From Isochrysis galbana (Eukaryota > Haptophyta > Isochrysidales > Isochrysidaceae), in assembly GCA_018136815.1 (NCBI GenBank), contig CM030940.1:4178245-4242244 (forward strand): 64,000 nucleotides of DNA, in the 5' to 3' direction. Numbering within the stretch: position 1 is the first letter of the stretch; each line of letters begins with the position of its first letter. Positions 43,289-52,737 of the stretch are shown here, in pieces. Below the pieces are notes generated by a model. The model saw nothing but the letters and a program-made list of their open reading frames with translations. It searched no databases and was not told where the DNA came from. The position numbers and the translations under genes were made by a program.

Positions 43289-43452
43289 GCGGAGGGAGAG
43301 GGGAGAGAGGGGCGTGCGCGAGGGAGGGGCGCGCGCGAGGGGAGGGAGACCGAGAAGTGGGCCAAAAATAGAGCAACTAAAACCCGTCACGAAACACAAA
43401 CACCCATGCCACCTTGCGCCTACCTCACGAGCGCCGGACTAACGTATACAAT

Positions 43453-43701
43453 TTAACCTTCTCTCCGAGTTAATATATGCACTGCCGCAATGACCAAAGG
43501 TGCGATGAATGCAGCCCCGATGGTCATGCGTGAGGTCCACTTCAACGTGTACTGCTTGTTGGGAGCCTTTTTTCTCTGCTGCGTTACAATCTCGAGAATG
43601 AGCATGGTGGTGCCGACAATGAAGAACGAAATGATCAAAATAGAGCTGATGATTCGAATGACATGTTTCAGAGTCTCTGAGTCCCGAAGAATGCTGAGCA
43701 T
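43453..43701 (-). CDS. Small two-helix membrane protein, unknown
   Basis: The frame is open further upstream, but ATG 43701 gives a compact 82-residue protein: MLSILRDSETLKHV, hydrophobic IRIISSILIISFFIVGTTML, a basic loop TQQRKKAPNKQYTLKW, then TIGAAFIAPLVIAAVHIL and the tail TRREG. Intronless and AT-richer than its neighbours. It resembles the protein at 42532 in size and layout only. No family is recognised. Confidence 0.45.
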   Translation of the reverse strand: MLSILRDSETLKHVIRIISSILIISFFIVGTTMLILEIVTQQRKKAPNKQYTLKWTSRMTIGAAFIAPLVIAAVHILTRREG

Positions 43702-43854
43702 CGGGCCAACGCGTGTACACCAGAGGCACAAAATTTTCTCTGGGCGGTGGGTGTGCGCGCGTGACCGACGCCGAGCGCGCATGCGCGCGTGCACCGGCAA
43801 TGTGGCTCCCAAAAACTTATGGGGCTCGTATGTCACGTCCTCCCGGCCGTGATT

Positions 43855-44410
43855 TGGTGGTTGGGCCCCGTCCAGATCGCAGTGCCTCTGGTGGTGCCCT
43901 CCCTTGCTCGTTGTATCAGTGGTTTATTCGTCTCCGTTGCCTCGCTCCTCGGTCTCTTCGACAGCGTGTGCGATCCTCAGCTTGGTGGCTAGCTCAGCTA
44001 TCTCCTCGCTGGGTTTGAGCCCACCCTTGTCGCTTATGTGGAATACGGGCCTGAAGTCGCCTATATCTATCCTTTTCTTGGGTTGTCTTCCCATGCCCGC
44101 TTGGGCCGTTCGCGCCGAGTCGGTTTCGTATGCGAATATTAGTGCTTTACACAGGGCTGTGTATCTCTCTATTATTCTTATGAGTATTGATTCTTCTGAG
44201 TAGTCTATGTTCTCATAGTGGATCCTATAGAAGTCCGTTATGATATATCTCCATGCTAGCAGGTATAGAGTGTATATCGCTTTTGGGGCGTCTCCCTTTG
44301 GGAATATAAACAGGTTGTCTATTGTGATGTCTTCTCTGCTTCTTTCGGCGCTGGGCGAGAATCTCGCGATTATGTTCAGCGCGTCTAATATCCTGGTTAT
44401 CCCGGGGCAG
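43855..44410 (-). mobile_element. LINE fragment, ORF2 C-terminus (second subfamily)
   Basis: The minus strand encodes CPGITRILDALNIIARF, DNLFIFPKGDAPKAIYTLYL, LAWRYIITDFYRIHYENIDY and KKRIDIGDFRPVFHISDKGG, ending EETEERGNGDE. It matches 15045-16090 and is better preserved. It begins in the R repeat at about 44410. Confidence 0.8.
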
Positions 44411-44419
44411 CGACTCGAG

Positions 44420-44700
44420 TATATAATAATATAACTGAGCATTAGTACCACTACTCTCACTAGCCCTGATACTAACACGACAACCCTCAGTGCACCTCCC
44501 CGTACACCTTGGCGCGTGTTGATGCCACAGACACATGCACCTATGCATGCACCTGTGCACCCCTTCAAATCTCCCCCCTCGCAAGCCCCCGGCTCCCATT
44601 CCCATTCCAACTCCCCACAAGTTATAACGGGTAACGGGTGAAAACCCTGTAAGACGAACCGACCTACGTCGGCAGACTCACTAGGAAAAAGCACCGGGGG
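44420..44700 (+). repeat. R repeat, copy 2
   Basis: CTGAGCATTAGTACCACTAC, AACACGACAACCCTCAGTGC and CCGGCTCCCATTCCC as in 21425-21640. It ends in a G run at 44697-44714. Confidence 0.7.
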
Positions 44701-44839
44701 GGGGGGGGGGGGGGAGAGGAAGGAACTCTCGTCAACAAAGAAGATCGGCCCTTTCCCTTACCAGCTCCAGCTCGCACCGTGAGCAGGCCGGCTTTTCAAG
44801 GAGTTTTTTTTCACTTTCACTTCGTAGTACAATATAAAT

Positions 44840-44890
44840 GGGACCTGACGTAAGGTCTGAAGTCAGATGCGTCAGATAGCGTCAGGTCCC
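44840..44890. repeat. Short palindrome, possible micro-MITE
   Basis: GGGACCTGACG ... CGTCAGGTCCC, 11-bp perfect arms about 29 bp apart. GCGTCAGATAGCGTCAGG and ACCTGACACCTGACG repeats surround it. Confidence 0.55.
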
Positions 44891-45225
44891 TACGGTCCAA
44901 CACCTGACACCTGACGTTAGAAATCCCAACATCCCAACCGGGCTGAATTGTGGTCTATGAGTAGAAATGGAACTTGGTTGCCCGCCTCTCATCAAAAAGT
45001 ACTTAAGGAGTAGAAAGAAGACGGAAGCGGCACCGCCGGCGCGCGGCGTGGCGTGGCGCCCCCCTCCCCTCGTCTCTCCTCTCTCCTCTTCCTCTACCTC
45101 CCGCCACCACCGCCGACAGATAAGCGGCCGTCCCCTCCATTTGTTGGTTCGACCCCCCCCCCCCCTCCCCCCCCCCCCCCCCCCCCCCGCGCGCCTCGCC
45201 CATCCTCTCTCTCCATTCCTCTTGT

Positions 45226-46723
45226 ATGTGGACGGCAAATCGGGCCTGCCGCCCAGTCACCGACTTTTCCAAGGTGGATAAGATCGGCGAGGGGACGTAC
45301 GGCTCTGTCTACCTGGCTCGCGAGCGACAGACTGGGCAGCTCGTCGCGCTCAAGCGCGCCAAGCTGTCGAGCTCTGGCTTCGAGCGCGAGGGCATGCCGC
45401 AGACTTCGGTGCGCGAGGTCTGCCTTCTCCGTCGGCTAATCCACCCGAACATCATACGACTTCGTGAGGTGGTCGTCGGCTCCAAGGTGGATTCAGTCTT
45501 CCTCGTCTTCGACTACTGCGAGCACGACCTCGCCAAGCTGCTAGACTCGATGCCAAGACCGTTTGCGCTCGAGGAGGCCAAATGCCTCTCAGCACAGCTC
45601 CTCTGCGCCGTTTCACACCTCCATTCGTGCCATCTGCTGCACCGGGACCTCAAGATGTCAAACCTACTGCTCACAGCTGCGGGCGAGCTCAAGCTTTGCG
45701 ACTTTGGCCTCGCCCGCGCCTACGATCCCCCCGCTGGTCTGTACACGCCTCGCGTAGTCACGCTGTGGTACCGCGCGCCAGAGCTCCTACTTGGCGCGAC
45801 CGAATACGGTGCACCCATTGATCTATGGGCGGTAGGGTGCATCATTGGCGAGCTGCTTTTACATCGGCCGCTGATGCCAGCATCGACCGAGATTAAACAG
45901 TATGAGCTCATGGTATGCATACCCCCTGTTTCCGCCTTCGCGTACACCGTGCGCATGGTGCCTCTGCCTGGACTGCGCTTCAGCTCATCGACTGCGCTTC
46001 AGCTCATCTTGCTGCACCGATCGGCATGTGCTATGCAGGTCGACTTGCTTGGCACGCCAACAGACCGCATCTGGCCTGGCTTCAGTCAGCTACCGTTTGC
46101 TCGCACCCTGGCCAGGAAAGTGCCGGTACAGCCGTACAATGAGCTCGAGACGGTCTTTGCGAAGGTATTCGCGAGCCTTGGGAGGAGCACGTTTGACTAC
46201 ATGGCGCCCACGCGTCAGCACCTCCCCTTCACTCACAACTCCCTGCCGCCTGACCCAGATTCGGCCGCTGCCTACGTTGCTGTCGTTCTTGAACGGCCTC
46301 CTGACCTACGATCCAAAGCGTCGAATCGACGCTCGCTCGGCTCTGGTGCACGCCTGGTTCAACGAGAGGCCTGTAGCAACCACTCCGCAGCGCCTCGCCG
46401 CGGCGAGGCTGCCTCATCCGGTGGCCTTTGAGGGGGCAAAGACTAGCAGAGACGCCCCTAAGCGCCGGCAGGCCGGGGGCTCACGCGGCGCCGATGCATG
46501 CATAGGTCCTCGCAAAGGCGATCGGTTGACAGCATGCGCACAAGAGCTTTTCGACGAGGAGGAGCAGGTGGCTTTACCAATGCGCAAGGTAGCACGACGT
46601 GAGGAACCCACCACTACTAGCGGCACCACTAGCGACCCCACAGCTCTTCCGCAAACCTTGACGAGTCGCATCCGCATCCCTTCTCCTTCGAGCATCTTTG
46701 CGTCCGCGACAAGGCAGCTCTAA
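45226..46723 (+). CDS. CDK10: Cyclin-dependent kinase 10
   Basis: A Ser/Thr kinase of the CDK10 group (cyclin M partner in animals). Exons 45226-45912, 46039-46164 and 46259-46723 give 425 residues. The glycine loop is GEGTYGSVY, the lysine is in ALKRAK, and the C-helix motif is PQTSVRE, the group's PISSLRE form. The hinge region has VFDYCEHDLAKLL. The catalytic loop is HRDLKMSN, then DFGLARAY and VVTLWYRAPELL. EIKQYELM joins VDLLGTPTDRIWPGFSQLPF across intron 1. LLTYDPKRRIDA ends the kinase fold. A tail of about 120 residues (DEEEQVALPMRKV) is longer than usual. Intron 1 is 126 nt, a multiple of three, without stops, so its retention would add 42 residues. A long C run lies at 45150-45190 upstream. 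Confidence 0.92.
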
Positions 46724-47454
46724 GAGCTCTGCGCATCTGCAAGCTTCCGATGGAGTCTTCCCTCGGCATCACAGCATCCAACGTACATGCTCATGAAATA
46801 GAACATACATGGAGACTTAGGGGATGAGTTGACGTCATCGCGGGCAAAGTGTGTTGTTAGCCTCGTGCACTGAGGAGGAATATTCGCAGCTTGCACGATT
46901 TGCACATCGTTGATTATGCTGCAAAACTCTGGACCCCCTTGGATTTTGATGGCACTGTAGGCGGCAAGCAACCGCCGCCTTTGTCTGAAGCCTAGTGGGA
47001 TTCTCATGGTACATGGTACCGAGATCCAAGCCAAGAGGCCGAACATTCATTTTCACTTAGGTCCGTTTTTATTGTCCGGTGCCCCTTGGAAATAGGGCCG
47101 TATATCTTGTACAGCCACCTCGACCCTCCCTATTAGGCCATTAGGCCCTATACATCAACGTAACTTTAAATGATAGATGATAGGGCCATGGGCGTCATGG
47201 CGCTGTGCGCGCCGCTCCCCTCGTTCCTCTCTCTCTCTCTCTCTCCTCTCGCCGCTCGCTGTCTGCCGCGTCCTGTGACACAACCTGCTTACTCGCCGGT
47301 GGCTTCAGGCCCACATTGAGTACACGCTGCACGAAGCACGGTCGACTGTCGACTGATGCATGTGAAGAAGATGACCCCGAATGCCCTCGCTGAGCTCGCT
47401 GACTGCTGACTGAGTCGCAGCGCACGCTTCTTGCTGACGCTATTACCATAATCG
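46724..47454. other. Intergenic, no gene recognised
   Basis: AAATGATAGATGATAGGGCCATGG at 47168-47192 vaguely recalls a leader hairpin unit. A TC microsatellite lies at 47226-47250. No coding feature. Confidence 0.35.
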
Positions 47455-47567
47455 ATCCAGGTCGTTTGCCTTCATTTGGTGCCCCTCGTTTCCAAATACG
47501 CGATGTGTCGGTACAAAAAAAATCTTATTGTATTTGAGCAAAGGCACCCACCTCACAGTGCTCAACC

Positions 47568-48203
47568 ATGTCTATAAATGGAATGGCGGCTGATGATGTA
47601 GTACTCAAGCGATTGAAATGGATAACAATAAAGATGGACTATAACTTTAAAAAATTCATATTACCTCTCTTTCCGCCATATGGCACTTCTAAATCTGCCA
47701 TGCAGGTTATTGTTATTGCGGAAGCATTGGACAGCATCAGTCCGCCACCGCCGGTTGGGGTCAACCCGGGGGGGAGCAACAACTCCCTGAGGAGGCTGCT
47801 TGAGTTGAACCCAAATTTGTTGACGTACACTGTCGAATGTAAGGCCTTATTCAGTTCATTCGATTTCAAGCACAATACGAACATTGAAGACACCTTACAT
47901 GCCATTTGCGAGGCTGATAAATCATTCACACTGGTTTATATGATACACACTCTCTTGAGCAAGAAATTCACTGCGAAAACAATCATCGATATGAGTCGTG
48001 ATGATCTGCTTCGTACAATCAAAGCTCACGTCGATTCGGAATTAACTCCCCACCTCCAAGAATTGCTAGAAGGTGTCGATTCGGGTTCAGCTTCCCAAGT
48101 AAAGATTGAAAACAAAAGGCCGCTTATCGATTCGGGTTCAGCTCCCGTAAAGATTGAACCCACAAGGCCCAGCAACATCAAATACAAAAAAGCTCGGTCC
48201 TAG
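47568..48203 (+). CDS. Duplicated AT-rich gene with two VKIE motifs
   Basis: A single-exon protein of 211 residues and unknown family. The N-terminal 120 residues (MSINGMAADDVVLKRLKW, KFILPLFPPYGTSKSAMQV, LDSISPPPPVGVNPGGSN, SFDFKHNTNIEDTLHAICE) recur at 9254-8886. The middle is helical (MIHTLLSKKFTAKTIIDMSR, IKAHVDSELTPHLQELLEG). The tail holds a tandem repeat, IDSGSA-x-VKIE: SQVKIENKRP and APVKIEPTRP. Each VKIE matches the SUMO acceptor pattern (hydrophobic-K-x-E). It ends KYKKARS. The coding sequence is AT-richer than all host genes here, suggesting recent arrival or a mobile origin. The stop lies 38 bp before the target duplication of the next transposon. Confidence 0.6.
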   Translation: MSINGMAADDVVLKRLKWITIKMDYNFKKFILPLFPPYGTSKSAMQVIVIAEALDSISPPPPVGVNPGGSNNSLRRLLELNPNLLTYTVECKALFSSFDFKHNTNIEDTLHAICEADKSFTLVYMIHTLLSKKFTAKTIIDMSRDDLLRTIKAHVDSELTPHLQELLEGVDSGSASQVKIENKRPLIDSGSAPVKIEPTRPSNIKYKKARS

Positions 48204-48240
48204 GACACCGGGCCGAGCTCACCTGCCGAGCGAGTCCACC

Positions 48241-48248
48241 GCGGTAAG
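48241..48248 (+). repeat. 8-bp target site duplication, left
   Basis: GCGGTAAG, repeated at 49306-49313. Confidence 0.85.
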
Positions 48249-49305
48249 CCTGGATGCCCCGTCAGGCTGATATCAGGTTCTGATATCAGGTTATCAGGCC
48301 TACTAGACCTGATAACCTGATATCAGGCTGATATTATGACTACTAACTTTAGAATAAAATAAAATTCACGTCAGTAAACGAGCCATCGACCCGAACCGCG
48401 AGCGATCGGCCATGCCTCTCAGTGACGATGGATGATGGGCTGCGAGGCTGGGTGGAGGCGAGGCTGGTGGCGGCGAGGCTGGGTGGAGGTGAGGCTGGTG
48501 GAGGCGAGGCTGGTCGCAACGAGGCTGGTGGCGGCGAGGCTGGTCGTAATGAGGCTGGTGGTAACGAGGCTGGGGTGGCGGTGGGGTTGGTGGCGGCCAG
48601 GCTGGTTGCGGCGAGGCTGGTGGCTGCGAGGCTGGTGGCTGCGAGGCTGGTGGCTGCGAGGCTGGTGTCGGCGAGGCTGGTGGCTGCGAGGCTGGTGGCT
48701 GCGAGGCTGGGTGCAGGCGAGGCTGGTGGCTGCGAGGCTGGGTGGAGGCGAGGCTGGTGGCGGCGACGCTGGTTGCCAGGGGGGAGGGCGACTGGTGTTG
48801 AGGTGGGGAGGCGGGGTGGCGCTGGGGCAGGCGCGAGCGCAGCGGCGAGGCTGGCAGCGAGGCGGGTGAGCCAGCGAGGCGGGCGGCTGCGAAGGGGACG
48901 GCGGTGGGGCGAGCAGAGGTAGCAGGGGACGCGCTGGCGGCGGAGCGGGCGGGAACAGCGGCAGCAGTCGCGGGCTCTGGGGGGGGGGGAGGGGTGTGGG
49001 GCGGGTGCGCCTCCGGCGGAGCGGCAGAGGCGGGTGCGCGGGGGGGGGCGGCGTGGGTTCCCGCGGGGGGGAGGGGTGGGGGTTCGCTGGGGGGGGGGGC
49101 TCTCCCCTCCGCTTCCACACGAACCCCCTCTCCGCTTCTAGCTAGACGTAGTCCATTTCCTCGGATCTTAGAATGGCTCATTAGAAAATTATAATATTAG
49201 TGGTGGACCACCTGATATCAGCCTGATATCAGGTCCTGATATCACCTGATATCAGGTATCAGGTCGCCAAGACCTGATGACCTGAGACCTGACGGGGCAT
49301 CCGGG
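48249..49305. mobile_element. Non-autonomous DNA transposon, 8-bp TSD (hAT-like size)
   Basis: The element is 1057 bp. Left end CCTGGATGCCCCGTCAGG and right end CCTGACGGGGCATCCGGG are inverted with 17 of 18 matching. Both subterminal regions are packed with the palindrome CTGATATCAGG, sometimes as the perfect 12-mer CCTGATATCAGG. The 8-bp duplication GCGGTAAG suits the hAT or P superfamilies, but no transposase is encoded. The core is a GAGGCTGGTGGCGGC-type minisatellite (48450-48780) plus C-rich sequence, which produces long proline-rich artefact frames. It must be mobilised in trans. Confidence 0.88.
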
Positions 49306-49313
49306 GCGGTAAG
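49306..49313 (+). repeat. 8-bp target site duplication, right
   Basis: GCGGTAAG, as at 48241-48248. Confidence 0.85.
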
Positions 49314-49620
49314 GGGGGCGTACATCTCATGCGAGCGTCTCCACGGGGTGCTCCTCAAGCAGCGCCATCACGCGCGATTGGTCTCCCCGCTGGCGGGCAC
49401 ACCAAGCACCAAGCGGTCCTCGGCCGGAGACGACGCGCATGGTCGCCGGCGGGCCTCTGCAGAACGTCTCAGGTGTGGGAGAGCCATGGTAAAGGAGCGA
49501 CAAACAAGGTGTCATTATCCCTTCCTCCAGACACCTGAGCATGGACACTTTGGCGGGTTTTGCTTGCTGCGTCAGACAGGCCCTTGCTGCGTCAGACGCC
49601 CTTGCTCTTTCCCTCCCAGA

Positions 49621-50300
49621 CTAGCCTGACCACCCGTGTTGGATCGTATCTCCGATGAACAAGTACCGCCTCATCGTCTCTAGTTCACGCGCTTGCCGTT
49701 CCTGGAGCTCTCTCTTTGCCTGCTCGTGCGCCCTTGCCCTTTCCATTGACTGTTCGCGCCTACACCATTCCTTGGCTTCGATGGTGTTCGTGAGCTTCAC
49801 GGCGCGGTCGGTGGGGGCGGGTGCGGTCGGTCGTGCTTGGGGAGAGGGCGCTTCCTCGTGCTGCGGCTCCGGGTCGGGCTTGGGCTTGGGCTCGACGAAT
49901 CGTACGGACGTGGGAGGTTCGCGGGTGATCTCCGACAGACTCCGAAAGAAGCGCTTGAGCTTGAACTTCTTTTCCGGTGTGAACGCGGTGGGGTTGTTGA
50001 TGGTTAAGAGGAGCTTTGCGTCTTTGGGGTTTGGTTCGGTCGCGCCCTCTTCGATGACGATGTCGAACTCGAAGATCTCCGGTTTCCCTTGTGCATCCTC
50101 CCACGCCTTGTGCAGGAAGGTGTCCGCCAGTGCGGAGAGGTCGTGGAATGGCTTATCCTGTGTGATCGCGGCGGCGTAGTTGCGGAAGGTGTCTCGCATG
50201 ATTTTGACGAACTCCGACCACAGCTTCGGCGACATCTCTTCGATGAGGCGGTTGGCGAGGTTGGCCTTGAGCGCGAGGGCTGCGACCAGTGCGGCATCGA
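49621..50300 (-). CDS. Hypothetical protein with charged coiled-coil tail
   Basis: The frame is open from about 50300: CILDAALVAALALKANLANR, then MSPKLWSEFVKIMRDTFRNY, FEFDIVIEEGATEPNP, KLLLTINNPTAFTPEKKFKL and RFFRSLSEITREPPTSVRF. A PKPKPDPEP linker then leads to a coiled coil (KEWCRREQSMERARAHEQAK, RELQERQARELETMRRYLF). About 210 residues. No family is recognised. An in-frame ATG exists at MSPKLW (50235). An upstream exon with donor AAC/GTAAGT near 50355 may supply the true start. The CCCGTAACGAAACGCA repeat lies just upstream (50416-50460). Confidence 0.45.
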
Positions 50301-50770
50301 GGATGCACGAGTGAGAGGGTGACCCTTTTATTGTCGGCCATATGCTACTTACGTTCTCTGTGAGAATTTTTTAAAGGGGCGCGGCCACTTGCATTGGAGG
50401 ATGCTTACTCAGAATATAAAACCCGTAACGAAACGCACAGACACAAAAACACAAACACGATGTTACGAGGCCTTAAGGACCCCCCCCATTGTTCAGTGGG
50501 AGGAGTAGGTCATTGGATAAACGACGAGGGAGTCTCCCCGTTGCCTAGCCCGACTCTCCGAAGGAGACTAGGAAGAGTCGGCTGTGTGAGCTCGACCAAC
50601 CAAGAGGGACTTGGAACTCTATCCAGACGGAGCGAGGATTGGACAACTTCCGAAGCCTCATCAGAAACCTCTGACTATACTTTTCTACTTTATCCGAATC
50701 CCAACGCAGATAGACTCCTCGCTCGTCAGATATTTCTGGGGCGGGCGCGCGGAGAGAGAGAGAGAGAGGC

Positions 50771-51827
50771 ATGCCGCTCCCACTGGCGACCGTCGTCCCT
50801 TGGGTCGGCTATGAGAGCTACGGGCGGCTCGTGCCCAACGGTCGCGTCAACGGCAAGGACACGGGCCACAAGGTCAACAACCCGACGCACGCCGCCTTCC
50901 GATTCGCCCTCCGCGACGAAGGCAGGGCGTGGACCACCTCTCTCTGCCTCGCGGACACGGACAGCGACGGGCAGAGCAACGGGATGGAGCTGGGGGACCC
51001 CTGCTGCGTGTGGAGCGTCGGTGTGGACGAGGGCGAGCTGCTCGGCTTCTCTACCGACGACATCTCGCTCGCGGGGGACGAGTCGTCGAGGACCTCGAGG
51101 AGCATGCCTGTCTGCGCGCCGCCGCCGCTCGCGGTGGGTACGACCCCTCCCTCGCCCCCTTCCTCCCCCGCGTCCTCGCCCCCTCGCTCCTCGTCCTCGC
51201 CCCCTTCCTCCCCCGCGTCCTCGCCCCCGTCCCCGCCCACCCTGCCGCTGCTCGCCCACGGTGTGCTCATGTCCGTCGCGTGGGGCGTGCTCCTCCCCTC
51301 GGGGGCCTTTTTTTCGCTCGCTTGGCGCTCCCGGCTCACCGGCGGCCGCTGGCTCCGTGTGCATCGCGTGGTGCAGGTGTGTTTCTCCCTCCTCGCGCCC
51401 CCCACCGGCCCTCCCTCCCACCAAAAAAGGGAGGAAACCCCAACAACGCACTCCCCCCCCCCCGCTCTCTCAGGGAAGCGGCCTTGCGGTGGCCGCCGCC
51501 GGCGTCGCGCTCGCCGTCGCGTGGGTGCCCCGAGGGCGCCACTTCTCGCACCCCCATCACACGCTCGGGACCGTCGCCTTCGCCCTCGCCCTGCTGCAGC
51601 CGCTCAACGCGCTTGTGCGCGGCCCGCCCGCCGCCCGCACCACGCGCCGCGCCGTGTGGCGGGTCGCGCACAAGGGGACGGGCTACGCGGTGCTCGGCGT
51701 GGGCGTCTACCAGGCCCTCTCGGGGCGCGCCCTCATGCCGAGCCAAGGCGACGCTGTTCTCGTCGCGTACGTGGTGCTCCTGGGCCTCTCCTTCGGGGTG
51801 CTCGCGGGGGGGCTCATGGTAGGGTGA
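50771..51827 (+). CDS. Temptin-like domain fused to cytochrome b561
   Basis: Two exons, 50771-51376 and 51474-51827, joined in phase at CAG/GTGTGT and CTCTCTCAG, giving 319 residues. Residues 10-90 match the temptin Cys-loop domain: YESYGRLVPNG, GHKVNNPTHAAF, WTTSLCLADTDSDGQSNGME and LGDPCCVW. A Pro/Ser linker follows. The C-terminal half is a cytochrome b561-type ferric reductase core: LLAHGVLMSVAWGVLLPSG, WLRVHRVVQ, HPHHTLGTVAFALALLQP and VAHKGTGYAVLGVGVYQALS, with the four haem-ligand histidines, then a last TM. It is likely a membrane electron carrier with an extracellular sensor-like head. The signal peptide is missing, so a 5' exon may lie upstream. Confidence 0.8.
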
Positions 51828-51829
51828 GA

Positions 51830-52737
51830 GTCCCCACGGAGAGGGGAAGAAACCCTGAGTGAAAGGAGACCAAATGAAGGCAAGCCGCCTCCCGACGACC
51901 AGCTGACGTCGTAGTCTCCGAAGCAGCGTGTGCGCTGCCTGCTGGCTCAGCATATCGACGCGTTCGCCCTCGATCCGAAGAACCCTGGGCACTTGTGCTC
52001 CTCTCTATTGACTACTGACTACTGAGCTACTGAGCTGCTCCGCTGCTCCTCTTCCTCTGGACTCCTCTCTAATGAGCTCCTCCTCACCCTCCCATTAGCC
52101 CCCCCCGCATACGAGAGGAAAACAGAATCAGGATCATGCCGTGGGGATTTTCGGCGCGCGCGCCTGCGCCACCGTCCAAATTCGGAGGGCCACCTTCGTC
52201 CAAATACGGTAAATACGGTAAATACGTAAATCTAGGCACAGAACGACTTGGACGACTTGCCCAGGTTGAACGATGTTGCATTCTACAACAAAACCCAGAG
52301 ACATCTCCATTGCCTTCCCTTGCTCTCTCTCTCTTGGCTCTCTACTCTCTACTCGTGGATATTCGGGTGTTGGTTGACACGTTCATTCCTCTGAGCTCTG
52401 CTCTCTGACGACGTGTTTTGTTCGAAAGAAATGTCATGAAGATCCGCAAAACTGGAGTTTGCCTCGTCTCTCTCCTTCTCTCTCTCTCTCTCTCCCTCTC
52501 TCTCTCTTCCTTTCTCTCCTTATCTCTTTCCCTCTCTCCCTCTCCCTCTCTCCCCCTCTCTCTCCCCCTCTCTCTCCCTCTCTCTCTCTCTCTCTGTCTC
52601 TGCCCTTCGCTCCTCCACACCCCTCGCGCACACACACGAACACATCCACTTTCTCCTTCTCTCGCCCGGAACTCGCGTTCTCTTGACGGCATCGTCCCAA
52701 GGGAGACACGCGACGGTCTGCGACTTCTCTCTCGGCG
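51830..52737. other. Intergenic, with CT-rich tract upstream of ADCK gene
   Basis: AATACGGTAAATACGGTAAATACG at 52203-52226 is a short tandem repeat. A long CT tract (52465-52605) precedes the start at 52738 and makes artefact frames on both strands. No gene. Confidence 0.45.

Noticed and set aside
48366-49181. 233-271 residue proline-rich ORFs
   Set aside because: Frames of a GAGGCTGGTGGCGGC minisatellite inside a bounded DNA transposon.
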